From assembly GCA_947853245.1 (NCBI GenBank), contig CANTWP010000099.1, forward strand, positions 1 to 8,512: a stretch of 8,512 nucleotides of DNA, in the 5' to 3' direction. Made by a program: the position numbers and the translations under genes. This DNA comes from an uncultured Bacilli bacterium. Its GTDB lineage: Bacteria > Bacillota_I > Bacilli_A > RF39 > UBA660. This document shows, piece by piece, positions 1 to 6,013 of this stretch. The notes under the pieces were generated by a model. The model was given only the letters and a program-made list of their open reading frames with translations. It was not told the origin of the DNA and ran no database searches. How positions within the stretch are numbered: the first letter of the stretch is position 1; each line of letters begins with the position of its first letter.

Positions 1-87
1 AATGTTAAGTATTTTATGGCACATTTACCGCACGGAAAATGTGTTATAAAATTATTGTACCAAATTTATAACGAATTTGAAGTATAA
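1..87 (+). CDS. C-terminal fragment of an unidentified protein (5' end outside window)
   Basis: Frame 1 is open from the first base for 28 codons and stops at TAA 85-87. The peptide has mixed, coding-like composition (MAHLPHGKCVIK followed by LLYQIYNEFEV) and reads like the last helix of a soluble protein. I do not recognise the family. In related bacteria fmt often follows priA and def, but this tail does not look like either. It could also be chance, since 28 codons is short for AT-rich DNA. There is no hairpin terminator just after the stop. Confidence 0.4.
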   Translation, partial: NVKYFMAHLPHGKCVIKLLYQIYNEFEV

Positions 88-111
88 GGGGAAAGTATTA
101 TTTATTTTATT

Positions 112-140
112 TTGCAAATCGGTTTTGATAATGGTATATA
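112..140 (+). promoter_or_regulatory. Possible orphan promoter left of the mobile element
   Basis: TTGCAA (112-117), a 17-nt spacer and TATATA (135-140) preceded by TGG resemble a sigma-A promoter with an extended -10. A second -10 reading, TATAAT, lies at 137-142. An AAAGGT stretch follows at 149-154, like a ribosome binding site, but no open gene follows: the frame from ATT 160 stops within six codons. It may be the promoter of a gene lost when the neighbouring element arrived, or chance in AT-rich DNA. Confidence 0.28.
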
Positions 141-239
141 ATAAAAATAAAGGTATAAGATTATCCAAAACTATTAATTTTAAATATATTGACCCCTTAC
201 CCCTAAAGTTTGGAACCCTTAATTAAACTCATATAGTTG

Positions 240-1358
240 TTATATACAGGATCGCCCACTATTATAATTGAAAAAATAGTTAAAGTGAACAGAACCACAT
301 TTATTACATTTAAATTCATAAAACCTTCTTGATATTGAAGAAACAAATTCATTAGATAAAATTTTAGAAATAAGTAATCTACATAATTTAATATTATTCT
401 TTTTGTTTTTATTTGAAAGTATTCCATAATGTTTAATTTTAGTAAAATTATCAGGTAATACATGCATAAGAAATCTTCTAATAAATTCTAATGCAGAAAT
501 AGTTATTTCTTTGATTTTAGAATTGTCTTTATAGTCTTTGTATTCAAAAGTAACAAGACCATTTTCTATATTTTTAATTCTTTCATTTGAAATGGCCACT
601 CTAAAAGAATATCTACCGACATATTCAATAACATTTTCCGCTTTTCCTTTAGGTGGTTCAATATAAGTAATCCAAGATTTATTATAAAGTGTTTCAAGAA
701 ATTTGTTAAAAGAATTAATACTATTAAGATTATGATTCAAAGAAAGATTATTAAATTCATGCTTTAAATAATAAAGAAATTTTTTCTTAAATAAAGAACC
801 TAAAACTTGAACTTTAACTAGATAATCTTTTTCACAAGAAATCCATTTATTGTTTTTAAGTCCACCACCAGTTACAATAGAATGAATATGAGGATGCATT
901 TCCATAGTTTGTCCCCAAGTATGAAGAATAGAAGTAATGCCAACTTTAGCACCTAGCCATTTAACATCTTCAGCAAGAGTAAGTATAGATTCGCTAGTAG
1001 CCTTAAACAAAATATTATAACAAATTTTACAGTTATGCATAAAAATATCATTTAATTCATGGGGAACAGTAGTAATAATATGGAAATATTTAGAATCAAG
1101 TAAGTAACTAGATTCTTTTTGAATCCATTTTTCACGAGCATAGTTTTGACACATAGGACAGTGTCTATTACGACATGAATTATAACCAAAATATTCTTCA
1201 CCACATTCTTGGCAAGTACAAACATGAAATCCAAGATTTTTAGTTTTACAATTTCTAATAGCATTAAAAACTTTCCATTGTTGTTTAGATAAGTTATATT
1301 TTTTTATGTATTCATCACCATAATTGATAAAAATATCCTGAATAGTATATTTAGACAT
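240..1358 (-). CDS. IS91-family Y2 (HUH) transposase
   Basis: A rolling-circle transposase that nicks single-stranded DNA and joins it to a catalytic tyrosine. From ATG 1358 it has 372 residues. In order: an N-terminal zinc-binding domain with CTCQECG (C47, C49, C52) and CRNRHCPMC (62-70); the HUH metal-binding motif HPHIH (155-159); the two tyrosines of YVGRY (Y246, Y250) followed by SFRVAIS, the IS91 signature; and a C-terminal CNKCG (351-355) that may be half of a second zinc ribbon. All catalytic residues are present. The start at 1358 is chosen because AAGGAG (complement of 1365-1370) lies 6 nt upstream. An in-frame ATG at 1379 would add seven residues but lacks that spacing. The start overlaps the integrase stop as ATGTCTAA, suggesting translational coupling. 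Confidence 0.9.
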   Translation of the reverse strand: MSKYTIQDIFINYGDEYIKKYNLSKQQWKVFNAIRNCKTKNLGFHVCTCQECGEEYFGYNSCRNRHCPMCQNYAREKWIQKESSYLLDSKYFHIITTVPHELNDIFMHNCKICYNILFKATSESILTLAEDVKWLGAKVGITSILHTWGQTMEMHPHIHSIVTGGGLKNNKWISCEKDYLVKVQVLGSLFKKKFLYYLKHEFNNLSLNHNLNSINSFNKFLETLYNKSWITYIEPPKGKAENVIEYVGRYSFRVAISNERIKNIENGLVTFEYKDYKDNSKIKEITISALEFIRRFLMHVLPDNFTKIKHYGILSNKNKKNNIKLCRLLISKILSNEFVSSISRRFYEFKCNKCGSVHFNYFFNYNSGRSCI

Positions 1359-2199
1359 ACTTAACTCCTTTAGAACCATTAAAACATTGAGATAAATGAA
1401 GATAAATAGTAGTAGTATTCACATTAGAATGACCAAGCATAGATTGTAATTTAAGCAATGAACCACCATAAGATAAATAATAAGTAGCAAAGGAATGTCT
1501 TAACGAATGAAAAGAAATATTATCATCTAAATTATACAAGTCCTTAATAACAGAAAAATAATTAATAATAGTTTTTTCATTGATAAAAGGTTTATTATTA
1601 GAACCCTTAAAAATATAACCACTTTTAATATTGTTTTTAATACAATAAGCACGTAAGGCCTTAATAACGATATTAGGTAATATAGTAAATCTTTCTTTAT
1701 TACCTTTACCTAAAACTTTAAGTTTATTTTGACTAGCAAAAACATCTTCAACTTTAATATGAGCGACTTCACTGACACGTAATCCACAAAAGAAAGCAAG
1801 CAACATCCAACATTTATGTTTAAGATATTTCTCATCATTAACAATTTTAGCAAAAAGTTCTTTAGATAAAATAGTAGGCAACTTTTTAGTTAACTTGGAA
1901 GTAGGTAATAAAATTCTATTAAGAGAAACATTAAAGCAAACAATATATAACAATCTAATAGAACAGACAGCAAGATTATAAGTGTATTTACATTTATTAG
2001 GAATAAGGTATTCATGTTGTAAGAAGTCAATAATATCATTTTCTTTTAAAGAATCAATATTGGTATTAGAATCATAAAATTTAAAAAACCTATTTAAAAC
2101 ACTTTTATAATTATTAAAAGTTTTATCACTCCTTCCTCTCAAGATTAAATTTTGTTGGACTTTATCAATCCAAATTTTTTGATTTTCATCAGTATTCAT
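1351..2199 (-). CDS. Tyrosine recombinase/integrase (XerC/D-like) of the IS91-type element
   Basis: A site-specific recombinase of 282 residues, close to the usual XerC/D length. The N-terminal SAM-like core-binding domain covers roughly residues 10-95 (TFNNYKSVLNRFFKFY). The catalytic domain holds the full set: R141 in GLRVSEV, K165 in LGKGNKER, H231 and R234 in HSLRHSFAT, H257 in LGHSNVNTT and nucleophile Y266 in TIYLHLS. ATG 2199 is preceded by GAAGGGAG (complement of 2207-2214) with 7 nt spacing. It is the first gene of the two-gene mobile operon. Its role in IS91-type transposition is not established in the family; resolving circular intermediates or choosing targets are guesses. A chromosomal XerD role is unlikely given its pairing with the transposase. 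Confidence 0.88.
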   Translation of the reverse strand: MNTDENQKIWIDKVQQNLILRGRSDKTFNNYKSVLNRFFKFYDSNTNIDSLKENDIIDFLQHEYLIPNKCKYTYNLAVCSIRLLYIVCFNVSLNRILLPTSKLTKKLPTILSKELFAKIVNDEKYLKHKCWMLLAFFCGLRVSEVAHIKVEDVFASQNKLKVLGKGNKERFTILPNIVIKALRAYCIKNNIKSGYIFKGSNNKPFINEKTIINYFSVIKDLYNLDDNISFHSLRHSFATYYLSYGGSLLKLQSMLGHSNVNTTTIYLHLSQCFNGSKGVKYV

Positions 2200-2219
2200 A
2201 AAAAAACTCCCTTCAATTA

Positions 2220-2300
2220 ACCAAAGAGAGAAAATAAACCTTTAAAAAAATTTAAAATCGTGTATAATATTAAGTGTGTTAGGTTTATTTTTTCTTTGGT
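2220..2300. repeat. Inverted repeat A at the 5' end of the mobile operon
   Basis: The left arm 2220-2241 pairs with the right arm 2281-2300. ACCAAAGA pairs with TCTTTGGT and ATAAACCT with AGGTTTAT, with a 2-nt bulge in the middle of the left arm and a 39-nt loop. It lies directly upstream of the integrase ribosome binding site. It may be a terminal structure of the element, a recombinase binding site or a leader hairpin. Its right arm overlaps repeat B. Confidence 0.7.
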
Positions 2301-2323
2301 CGGAAATTATAATAACCTAACAC
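2276..2323. repeat. Inverted repeat B, terminator-like on the + strand
   Basis: A perfect 10-bp inverted repeat: GTGTTAGGTT at 2276-2285 and AACCTAACAC at 2314-2323, with a 28-nt loop. The right arm is followed by TTTTTATTTTTC, so a + strand RNA would carry a hairpin and U-rich tail. A TATAAT at 2263-2268 lies just upstream on that strand. The left arm shares AGGTTT (2281-2286) with repeat A, so both hairpins cannot form at once. Confidence 0.6.
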
Positions 2324-2365
2324 TTTTTATTTTTCAATATATTTTTACTAATTTACTACAGTTTA

Positions 2366-2394
2366 CTGACTTTTCGTTAGAAATTTGGTACAAT
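2366..2394 (+). promoter_or_regulatory. fmt promoter (extended -10)
   Basis: CTGACT (2366-2371), a 17-nt spacer and TACAAT (2389-2394) with TGG immediately before it form a sigma-A promoter with an extended -10. The expected transcription start is near 2401, only about 11 nt before the fmt ATG, so the ribosome binding site lies at the very 5' end of the mRNA. Three TTTACT words (2344-2349, 2352-2357, 2362-2367) lead up to and overlap the -35. Confidence 0.62.
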
Positions 2395-2411
2395 ATAAAA
2401 AGGTGATGATA

Positions 2412-3377
2412 ATGAATTTAGAAAGCATAAATGTAAACAAAGAGTTAAAGATTATATTTATGGGAACACCAGAATTTAGTGTTCCAATCTTAAAAGGTTT
2501 AATAGAGAATTACAAAGTACGCGCAATAGTTACCCAACCAGATCACCCAGTTGGTAGACATGGTGAATTGAAACCGACTCCTATTAAACAAGTTGGAATA
2601 GATAATACAATATTAGTTTTACAACCTGAAAAAATAAAGAATGATATACAAAGCATTACAGCATTAGAGCCAGATATGATAGTTACTTGTGCTTATGGAC
2701 AGATCTTACCTAAAGAAATATTGGATTGTCCAAGACTTGGTTGTATAAATGTTCATGCATCTTTACTTCCTAAATTAAGGGGAGGTGCGCCAATTCATAG
2801 AGCTATTCTTGAAGGATATAAAAAAACAGGTATAACTATTATGTATATGGCACCAGGTATGGATGATGGTGATATCATTAGTCAGGAAGAAATAGAGATT
2901 ACTTATGATGATACAGCTTCTACTTTACATGATAAGTTAAGTATATTAGGTCGTGATTTACTTTTAAAAACGCTTCCATCGATTATAGATGGCACCAATT
3001 CTAGAACTAAACAAGATCCAGCTTTAGTAACATATGGTTTTAATATTAAAAGAGAAGATGAAAAGATTGATTTTTCTAAAACGCAAAGAGAAATTTATAA
3101 TCAAGTTAGAGGACTTAATTCTTGGCCTGGTGCTTATTGTATATTTGGTGGAAAAGTACTAAAGGTTTGGGAATGTCGTGAAGGTGATAAATTCGATACT
3201 CGTTTAATTAATGGTGAAATAACCGCTATATATGAAGATGGAATTGGTGTTAAAGTAAGTAATGGTGAAATTGTTTTAAAAACTATTCAACCAGAAGGAA
3301 AAACAAGAATGAAAGCTTTAGATTATGCCCGTGGTATTATGAATAAAGAAAATATTATAGGAAAGATTTTAGAATAA
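2412..3377 (+). CDS. fmt: Methionyl-tRNA formyltransferase
   Basis: A cytosolic enzyme that transfers formyl from 10-formyltetrahydrofolate to initiator Met-tRNA, giving the fMet used to start proteins. It has 321 residues against about 310-315 usually. The N-terminal Rossmann domain opens with KIIFMGTPEFSVP (13-25). The folate and catalytic region has NVHASLLPKLRGGAPIHR (113-130), giving N113 and H115, and MDDGD (150-154) with D151 as the likely third catalytic residue. The C-terminal OB-type tRNA-binding domain starts near residue 210 (NSWPGAY at 236-242). ATG 2412 is preferred because AAGGTG (2400-2405) lies 6 nt upstream. An in-frame TTG at 2385 would overlap the -10 element, and ATG 2406 abuts the ribosome binding site. 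It is the first gene of an operon with the two membrane proteins that follow. Confidence 0.96.
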   Translation: MNLESINVNKELKIIFMGTPEFSVPILKGLIENYKVRAIVTQPDHPVGRHGELKPTPIKQVGIDNTILVLQPEKIKNDIQSITALEPDMIVTCAYGQILPKEILDCPRLGCINVHASLLPKLRGGAPIHRAILEGYKKTGITIMYMAPGMDDGDIISQEEIEITYDDTASTLHDKLSILGRDLLLKTLPSIIDGTNSRTKQDPALVTYGFNIKREDEKIDFSKTQREIYNQVRGLNSWPGAYCIFGGKVLKVWECREGDKFDTRLINGEITAIYEDGIGVKVSNGEIVLKTIQPEGKTRMKALDYARGIMNKENIIGKILE

Positions 3378-3379
3378 GA

Positions 3380-4024
3380 ATGAAGAAGTTAAAAGAAAAA
3401 TTTAATAATAACGAAAAAATTAAATTAATTAAAGAATTATGGTCTAATAAAAAGACTCGTGCCTGGGTTTGGTTAGGTGCCTACTTTATCTTCTTTTTAG
3501 TGCTAAGTATACTTATGCGAATGGATCCAGTAAGTGATGCACCAGCTACTTCATCGGAAATAGATAATAAGTCAGATATTTCTACTATAATTTTAAGTTT
3601 AGAAAATCTATCTAAAAGTAATTATCAATATAAATTACTAATTAATAGCGAAGAGCTAAATGGTAAAGTAGAAAATGGTACTAATTCATTTATATATGCT
3701 GAGCAAGAGTATGTATTTGTTTATAATAAGCTATATTTAAATAAAGAACTTGACTTAGAATTAGTAGAGAACTTCTTAAATAGTGAAATTCCAGTTGCAT
3801 TTATCAATCTTGAGTATATCTTAAAATCTATAAACGATATTCAATATGAAATAGATAGTACAATTAATCAAGATTATGAAGTTATTTATAGAATATTAGC
3901 ATCAGATTTTTTAAATAGTATTAATGAAGATAAATTGAGTTTAAAATTAATTGGTAGAGATAATGTGACAAATAAAATAGTTATTAGTTATAAAGATAAT
4001 AATTATATATTAGAAATAATTTAA
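3380..4024 (+). CDS. Uncharacterised single-pass membrane-anchored protein
   Basis: A 214-residue protein I do not recognise. The first 27 residues are lysine-rich and likely cytoplasmic. One transmembrane helix follows at about 29-47 (WVWLGAYFIFFLVLSILM). The rest, about 165 residues, should lie outside the membrane by the positive-inside rule. It has a short DAPATSSE linker (53-60) and then alternating polar and hydrophobic stretches suggesting a small beta-rich domain with two or three helices. There is no cysteine, lipobox or obvious catalytic motif. The start lies 2 nt after the fmt stop with no good ribosome binding site (AGGAAAG is 14 nt away), so translation is probably coupled to fmt. 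The next internal Met lies at the end of the membrane helix, which supports this start. Confidence 0.8.
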   Translation: MKKLKEKFNNNEKIKLIKELWSNKKTRAWVWLGAYFIFFLVLSILMRMDPVSDAPATSSEIDNKSDISTIILSLENLSKSNYQYKLLINSEELNGKVENGTNSFIYAEQEYVFVYNKLYLNKELDLELVENFLNSEIPVAFINLEYILKSINDIQYEIDSTINQDYEVIYRILASDFLNSINEDKLSLKLIGRDNVTNKIVISYKDNNYILEII

Positions 4025-4042
4025 GAATAAAGAGGTGTATGT

Positions 4043-4348
4043 ATGGATATTGTTATTGTGTTATTAGTTATTTTCATTGTAGTTTTTTGTTTTAAAAGAT
4101 CGTTTAGTGGATTTATATACGCGGTAGGAGCATCAGAAATTTTATTTAGATTATTATCTTTTTTAAGAGTAAGATTGTTTTCAAGTGATATAGCAAATTT
4201 TATTGCTAAATATTTCCCTGAAAATATTCCTGCTGTTATAGGAAATTATACTGAAGGTATTATTTATGAGGTATTAATTTGGATTTTTGTTGGTATTATG
4301 ATTATCTTTGAATTTTATACAATAAGAATATTTTTAAAAAAGAGATAG
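4043..4348 (+). CDS. Small membrane protein of unknown function
   Basis: A 101-residue protein with an N-terminal hydrophobic helix (about 1-18, IVIVLLVIFIVVFCF), a middle part with amphipathic helices (about 28-65, including FSSDIANFIAKYFPENIP) and a C-terminal helix (about 74-96) ending in a basic KKR tail. I do not recognise the family. It is shorter than CvpA-type proteins, which have about four helices. AGAGGTG (4031-4037) lies 5 nt before the ATG. A second ATG at 4039 is out of frame. It ends the fmt operon, 18 nt after the preceding gene and just before a terminator, so it may work with the anchored protein upstream. Confidence 0.75.
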   Translation: MDIVIVLLVIFIVVFCFKRSFSGFIYAVGASEILFRLLSFLRVRLFSSDIANFIAKYFPENIPAVIGNYTEGIIYEVLIWIFVGIMIIFEFYTIRIFLKKR

Positions 4349-4354
4349 TATTGG

Positions 4355-4395
4355 AAACAGTAAATTATATATATTTATATTTACTGTTTTCTTTT
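4355..4395 (+). terminator. Rho-independent-type terminator of the fmt operon
   Basis: An 11-bp stem, AAACAGTAAAT (4355-4365) with ATTTACTGTTT (4379-4389), encloses a 13-nt A/T loop. The T-rich run TTTTCTTTTACTT begins at the end of the stem. It lies 6 nt after the stop of the small membrane protein and before the ruvA promoter. Confidence 0.7.
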
Positions 4396-4397
4396 AC

Positions 4398-4426
4398 TTG
4401 ATTATAAAACGTTTGTTTGGTATACT
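4398..4426 (+). promoter_or_regulatory. ruvA promoter (extended -10)
   Basis: TTGATT (4398-4403), a 17-nt spacer and TATACT (4421-4426) preceded by TGG form a good sigma-A promoter with an extended -10. The expected start is near 4433, at the first base of the AGGGTGG ribosome binding site, giving an 11-nt leader. It overlaps the T-rich tail of the upstream terminator. No LexA box of the Bacillus type (GAAC-N4-GTTC) is seen nearby. Confidence 0.72.
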
Positions 4427-4443
4427 TATAACAGGGTGGTAAT

Positions 4444-5004
4444 ATGTATGCATATATAGAAGGAATTGTAACTAGTATAGGTAGTAATTATATAGTTATA
4501 GACAATAATGGAATAGGTTATCAAATATATACACCTAATTCTTATGCTTTTGTCTTAAGTGAGAAATACAGAATTTATGTTTATCAATATGTTCGAGAAG
4601 ATGAAATTAGTTTATATGGATTTAAAACTAAAGAAGAAAAAGAACTGTTTTTAAAACTTATTGAAGTAAAAGGATTAGGCTGTAAGATGGCTCTTCCTAT
4701 TTTAGCAACTGGTTCTATTGAAGGAATTAAAGATGCAATTGAAAGAGAGAATATTTTATATTTAAAAAAATTTCCTAAGATCGGTGATAAAGTAGCAAAA
4801 CAGATTATATTAGATTTAAAAGGCAAATTAGATGGTTATGGTGGTATATTTACAGTTGATAGTGGTGATACTAGTGAGTTAGTTGAAGCTTTACAAGCAC
4901 TAGGATATAAACAGGGTGATATTAGAAAGATTATTCCGAGTGTTGATCCTAAGTTAACAGTTGAAGAACAGATAAAGCAGGCATTAAAACTGTTATTAAA
5001 GTAA
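4444..5004 (+). CDS. ruvA: Holliday junction branch migration complex subunit RuvA
   Basis: A DNA-binding subunit that holds the four-way junction as a tetramer and loads the RuvB motor. It has 186 residues (E. coli 203). The N-terminal OB-fold domain spans about 1-62 (MYAYIEGIV to LYGF). Two helix-hairpin-helix motifs follow: EVKGLGCKMA (74-83) and FPKIGDKVA (110-118), the second leading into KQIILDLKGKL. The C-terminal three-helix domain that contacts RuvB spans about 142-186 (LVEALQALGYKQGDI), joined by a short glycine-rich linker. C80 replaces the proline usual in GVGPK of the first motif, which I read as natural variation. AGGGTGG (4433-4439) lies 4 nt before the ATG. First gene of the ruvA-ruvB-galE unit. 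Confidence 0.96.
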   Translation: MYAYIEGIVTSIGSNYIVIDNNGIGYQIYTPNSYAFVLSEKYRIYVYQYVREDEISLYGFKTKEEKELFLKLIEVKGLGCKMALPILATGSIEGIKDAIERENILYLKKFPKIGDKVAKQIILDLKGKLDGYGGIFTVDSGDTSELVEALQALGYKQGDIRKIIPSVDPKLTVEEQIKQALKLLLK

Positions 5005-5015
5005 GGAGAGATTAC

Positions 5016-6011
5016 ATGGACGAGAGAGTAATTACTAATAATGAATTAGATGAAGATGCTTTTGAAAGTAGTATTAGACCTAATCGATTAAGTGAATATG
5101 TTGGACAAAGTGAAGTAAAAGAGAATTTGGATGTCTTTATTAAGGCCGCTAAAATGCGTGATGAATCATTAGATCATGTTTTACTTTATGGGCCTCCTGG
5201 GCTTGGAAAGACAACACTGGCTTTTATAATTGCTAATGAACTGGGGAGTAATATTAAAACATCTAGTGGTCCTGCCATCGAAAAAACTGGTGATTTAGCG
5301 GCTCTTTTATCAAGCCTAGAACCAGGTGATGTTCTGTTTATCGATGAAATTCATAGAATGCCACGTTATATAGAGGAAGTCTTATATTCTGCTATGGAAG
5401 ATTTTACACTAGATATAATGGTAGGTAATGACTCAAGCAGTCGAAGTATTAAGATTGATTTACCTCCATTTACATTAGTAGGGGCAACAACTAGAGCTGG
5501 TGACTTAACAGGTCCTTTACGAGATCGTTTTGGTATCACATCTAAATTAAAATTTTATACAGTTGAAGAGCTCACTAATATTGTAAAAAGAACTAGTCGA
5601 GTATTAGGGTGTCCTATCGAAGAAGAAGCAGCCGTTGAACTAGCTAGTCGTAGTCGTGGTACACCAAGAATCGCTAATAGATTATTTAGAAGAGTTAGAG
5701 ATTATGCTATTGTAATGGGCAATGGCGTAATAGATTTAGATATTACCAGAATGGCATTAGATAAATTAAAAGTTGATTCTTCAGGATTAGATGAAACAGA
5801 CTTTAATTTACTTTTATCGATTATTGAAAGATTTAATGGTGGACCAGTTGGGATTGAAGCATTAGCATCTTCCATTGGTGAAGAACAAACTACGATCGAA
5901 GATGTTTATGAACCATTTTTATTGCAACAAGGTTTTTTAAAAAGAACTTCTCGTGGTAGAATGGTAACAGAAAAAGCTTATGAACATTTAAATATAAAGA
6001 GGGAGGAATAA
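5016..6011 (+). CDS. ruvB: Holliday junction branch migration ATPase RuvB
   Basis: The AAA+ hexameric motor that pumps DNA through the RuvA-bound junction. It has 331 residues, the normal length. The RuvB-type start SIRPNRLSEYVGQ (19-31) precedes Walker A GPPGLGKT (59-66), Walker B LFIDEIHR (107-114), sensor 1 GATTRAGDL (156-164), the arginine-finger segment PLRDRFG (167-173) and sensor 2 RGTPRIANR (214-222). The C-terminal winged helix carries GFLKRTSRGRMVT (306-318). All key motifs are intact. AAGGAG (5003-5008) overlaps the ruvA stop and lies 7 nt before the ATG, so ruvA and ruvB are co-translated. No RuvC is seen; many low-GC Gram-positives use RecU instead. Confidence 0.98.
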   Translation: MDERVITNNELDEDAFESSIRPNRLSEYVGQSEVKENLDVFIKAAKMRDESLDHVLLYGPPGLGKTTLAFIIANELGSNIKTSSGPAIEKTGDLAALLSSLEPGDVLFIDEIHRMPRYIEEVLYSAMEDFTLDIMVGNDSSSRSIKIDLPPFTLVGATTRAGDLTGPLRDRFGITSKLKFYTVEELTNIVKRTSRVLGCPIEEEAAVELASRSRGTPRIANRLFRRVRDYAIVMGNGVIDLDITRMALDKLKVDSSGLDETDFNLLLSIIERFNGGPVGIEALASSIGEEQTTIEDVYEPFLLQQGFLKRTSRGRMVTEKAYEHLNIKREE

Positions 6012-6013
6012 TA

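Larger units (their letters stand above)
217..2323 (-). mobile_element. IS91-family-like element with tyrosine recombinase and Y2 transposase
   Basis: Two - strand genes form the element: a tyrosine recombinase first, then an HUH/Y2 rolling-circle transposase overlapping it by 8 nt. IS91 elements have no long terminal inverted repeats and make no target duplication, so the ends cannot be read directly. I place the transposase-distal (ori-type) end near 217 because the element strand there runs into GTTC (complement of GAAC 213-216), one of the target tetramers known for IS91. I place the other (ter-type) end near the inverted-repeat cluster at 2220-2323. Both limits are provisional. The two proteins look intact, so the copy may be active. 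Some IS91-family members are known to carry an extra integrase gene upstream of the transposase; this one matches that layout. Confidence 0.7.

Noticed and set aside
61..79. CAAATT/AATTTG inverted repeat as a terminator
   Set aside because: It has only 6 A/T-rich base pairs, lies before the stop of the upstream fragment and has no T-run after it.
203..463. 86-residue - strand ORF
   Set aside because: It is a hydrophobic shadow of the transposase C-terminal coding region in another frame and has no ribosome binding site.
1052..1264. 70-residue - strand ORF
   Set aside because: It lies inside the transposase gene in another frame, over its zinc-finger region.
1359..1379. Longer transposase start at ATG 1379
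   Set aside because: The strong AAGGAG lies downstream of it and fits ATG 1358. The extra seven residues are only read-through of the ribosome binding site.
2385..2411. Longer fmt start at TTG 2385
   Set aside because: The TTG lies within the extended -10 element and has no ribosome binding site. ATG 2412 has AAGGTG at ideal spacing.
4584..4826. 80-residue - strand ORF
   Set aside because: It is antisense to ruvA, which is clearly the real gene.
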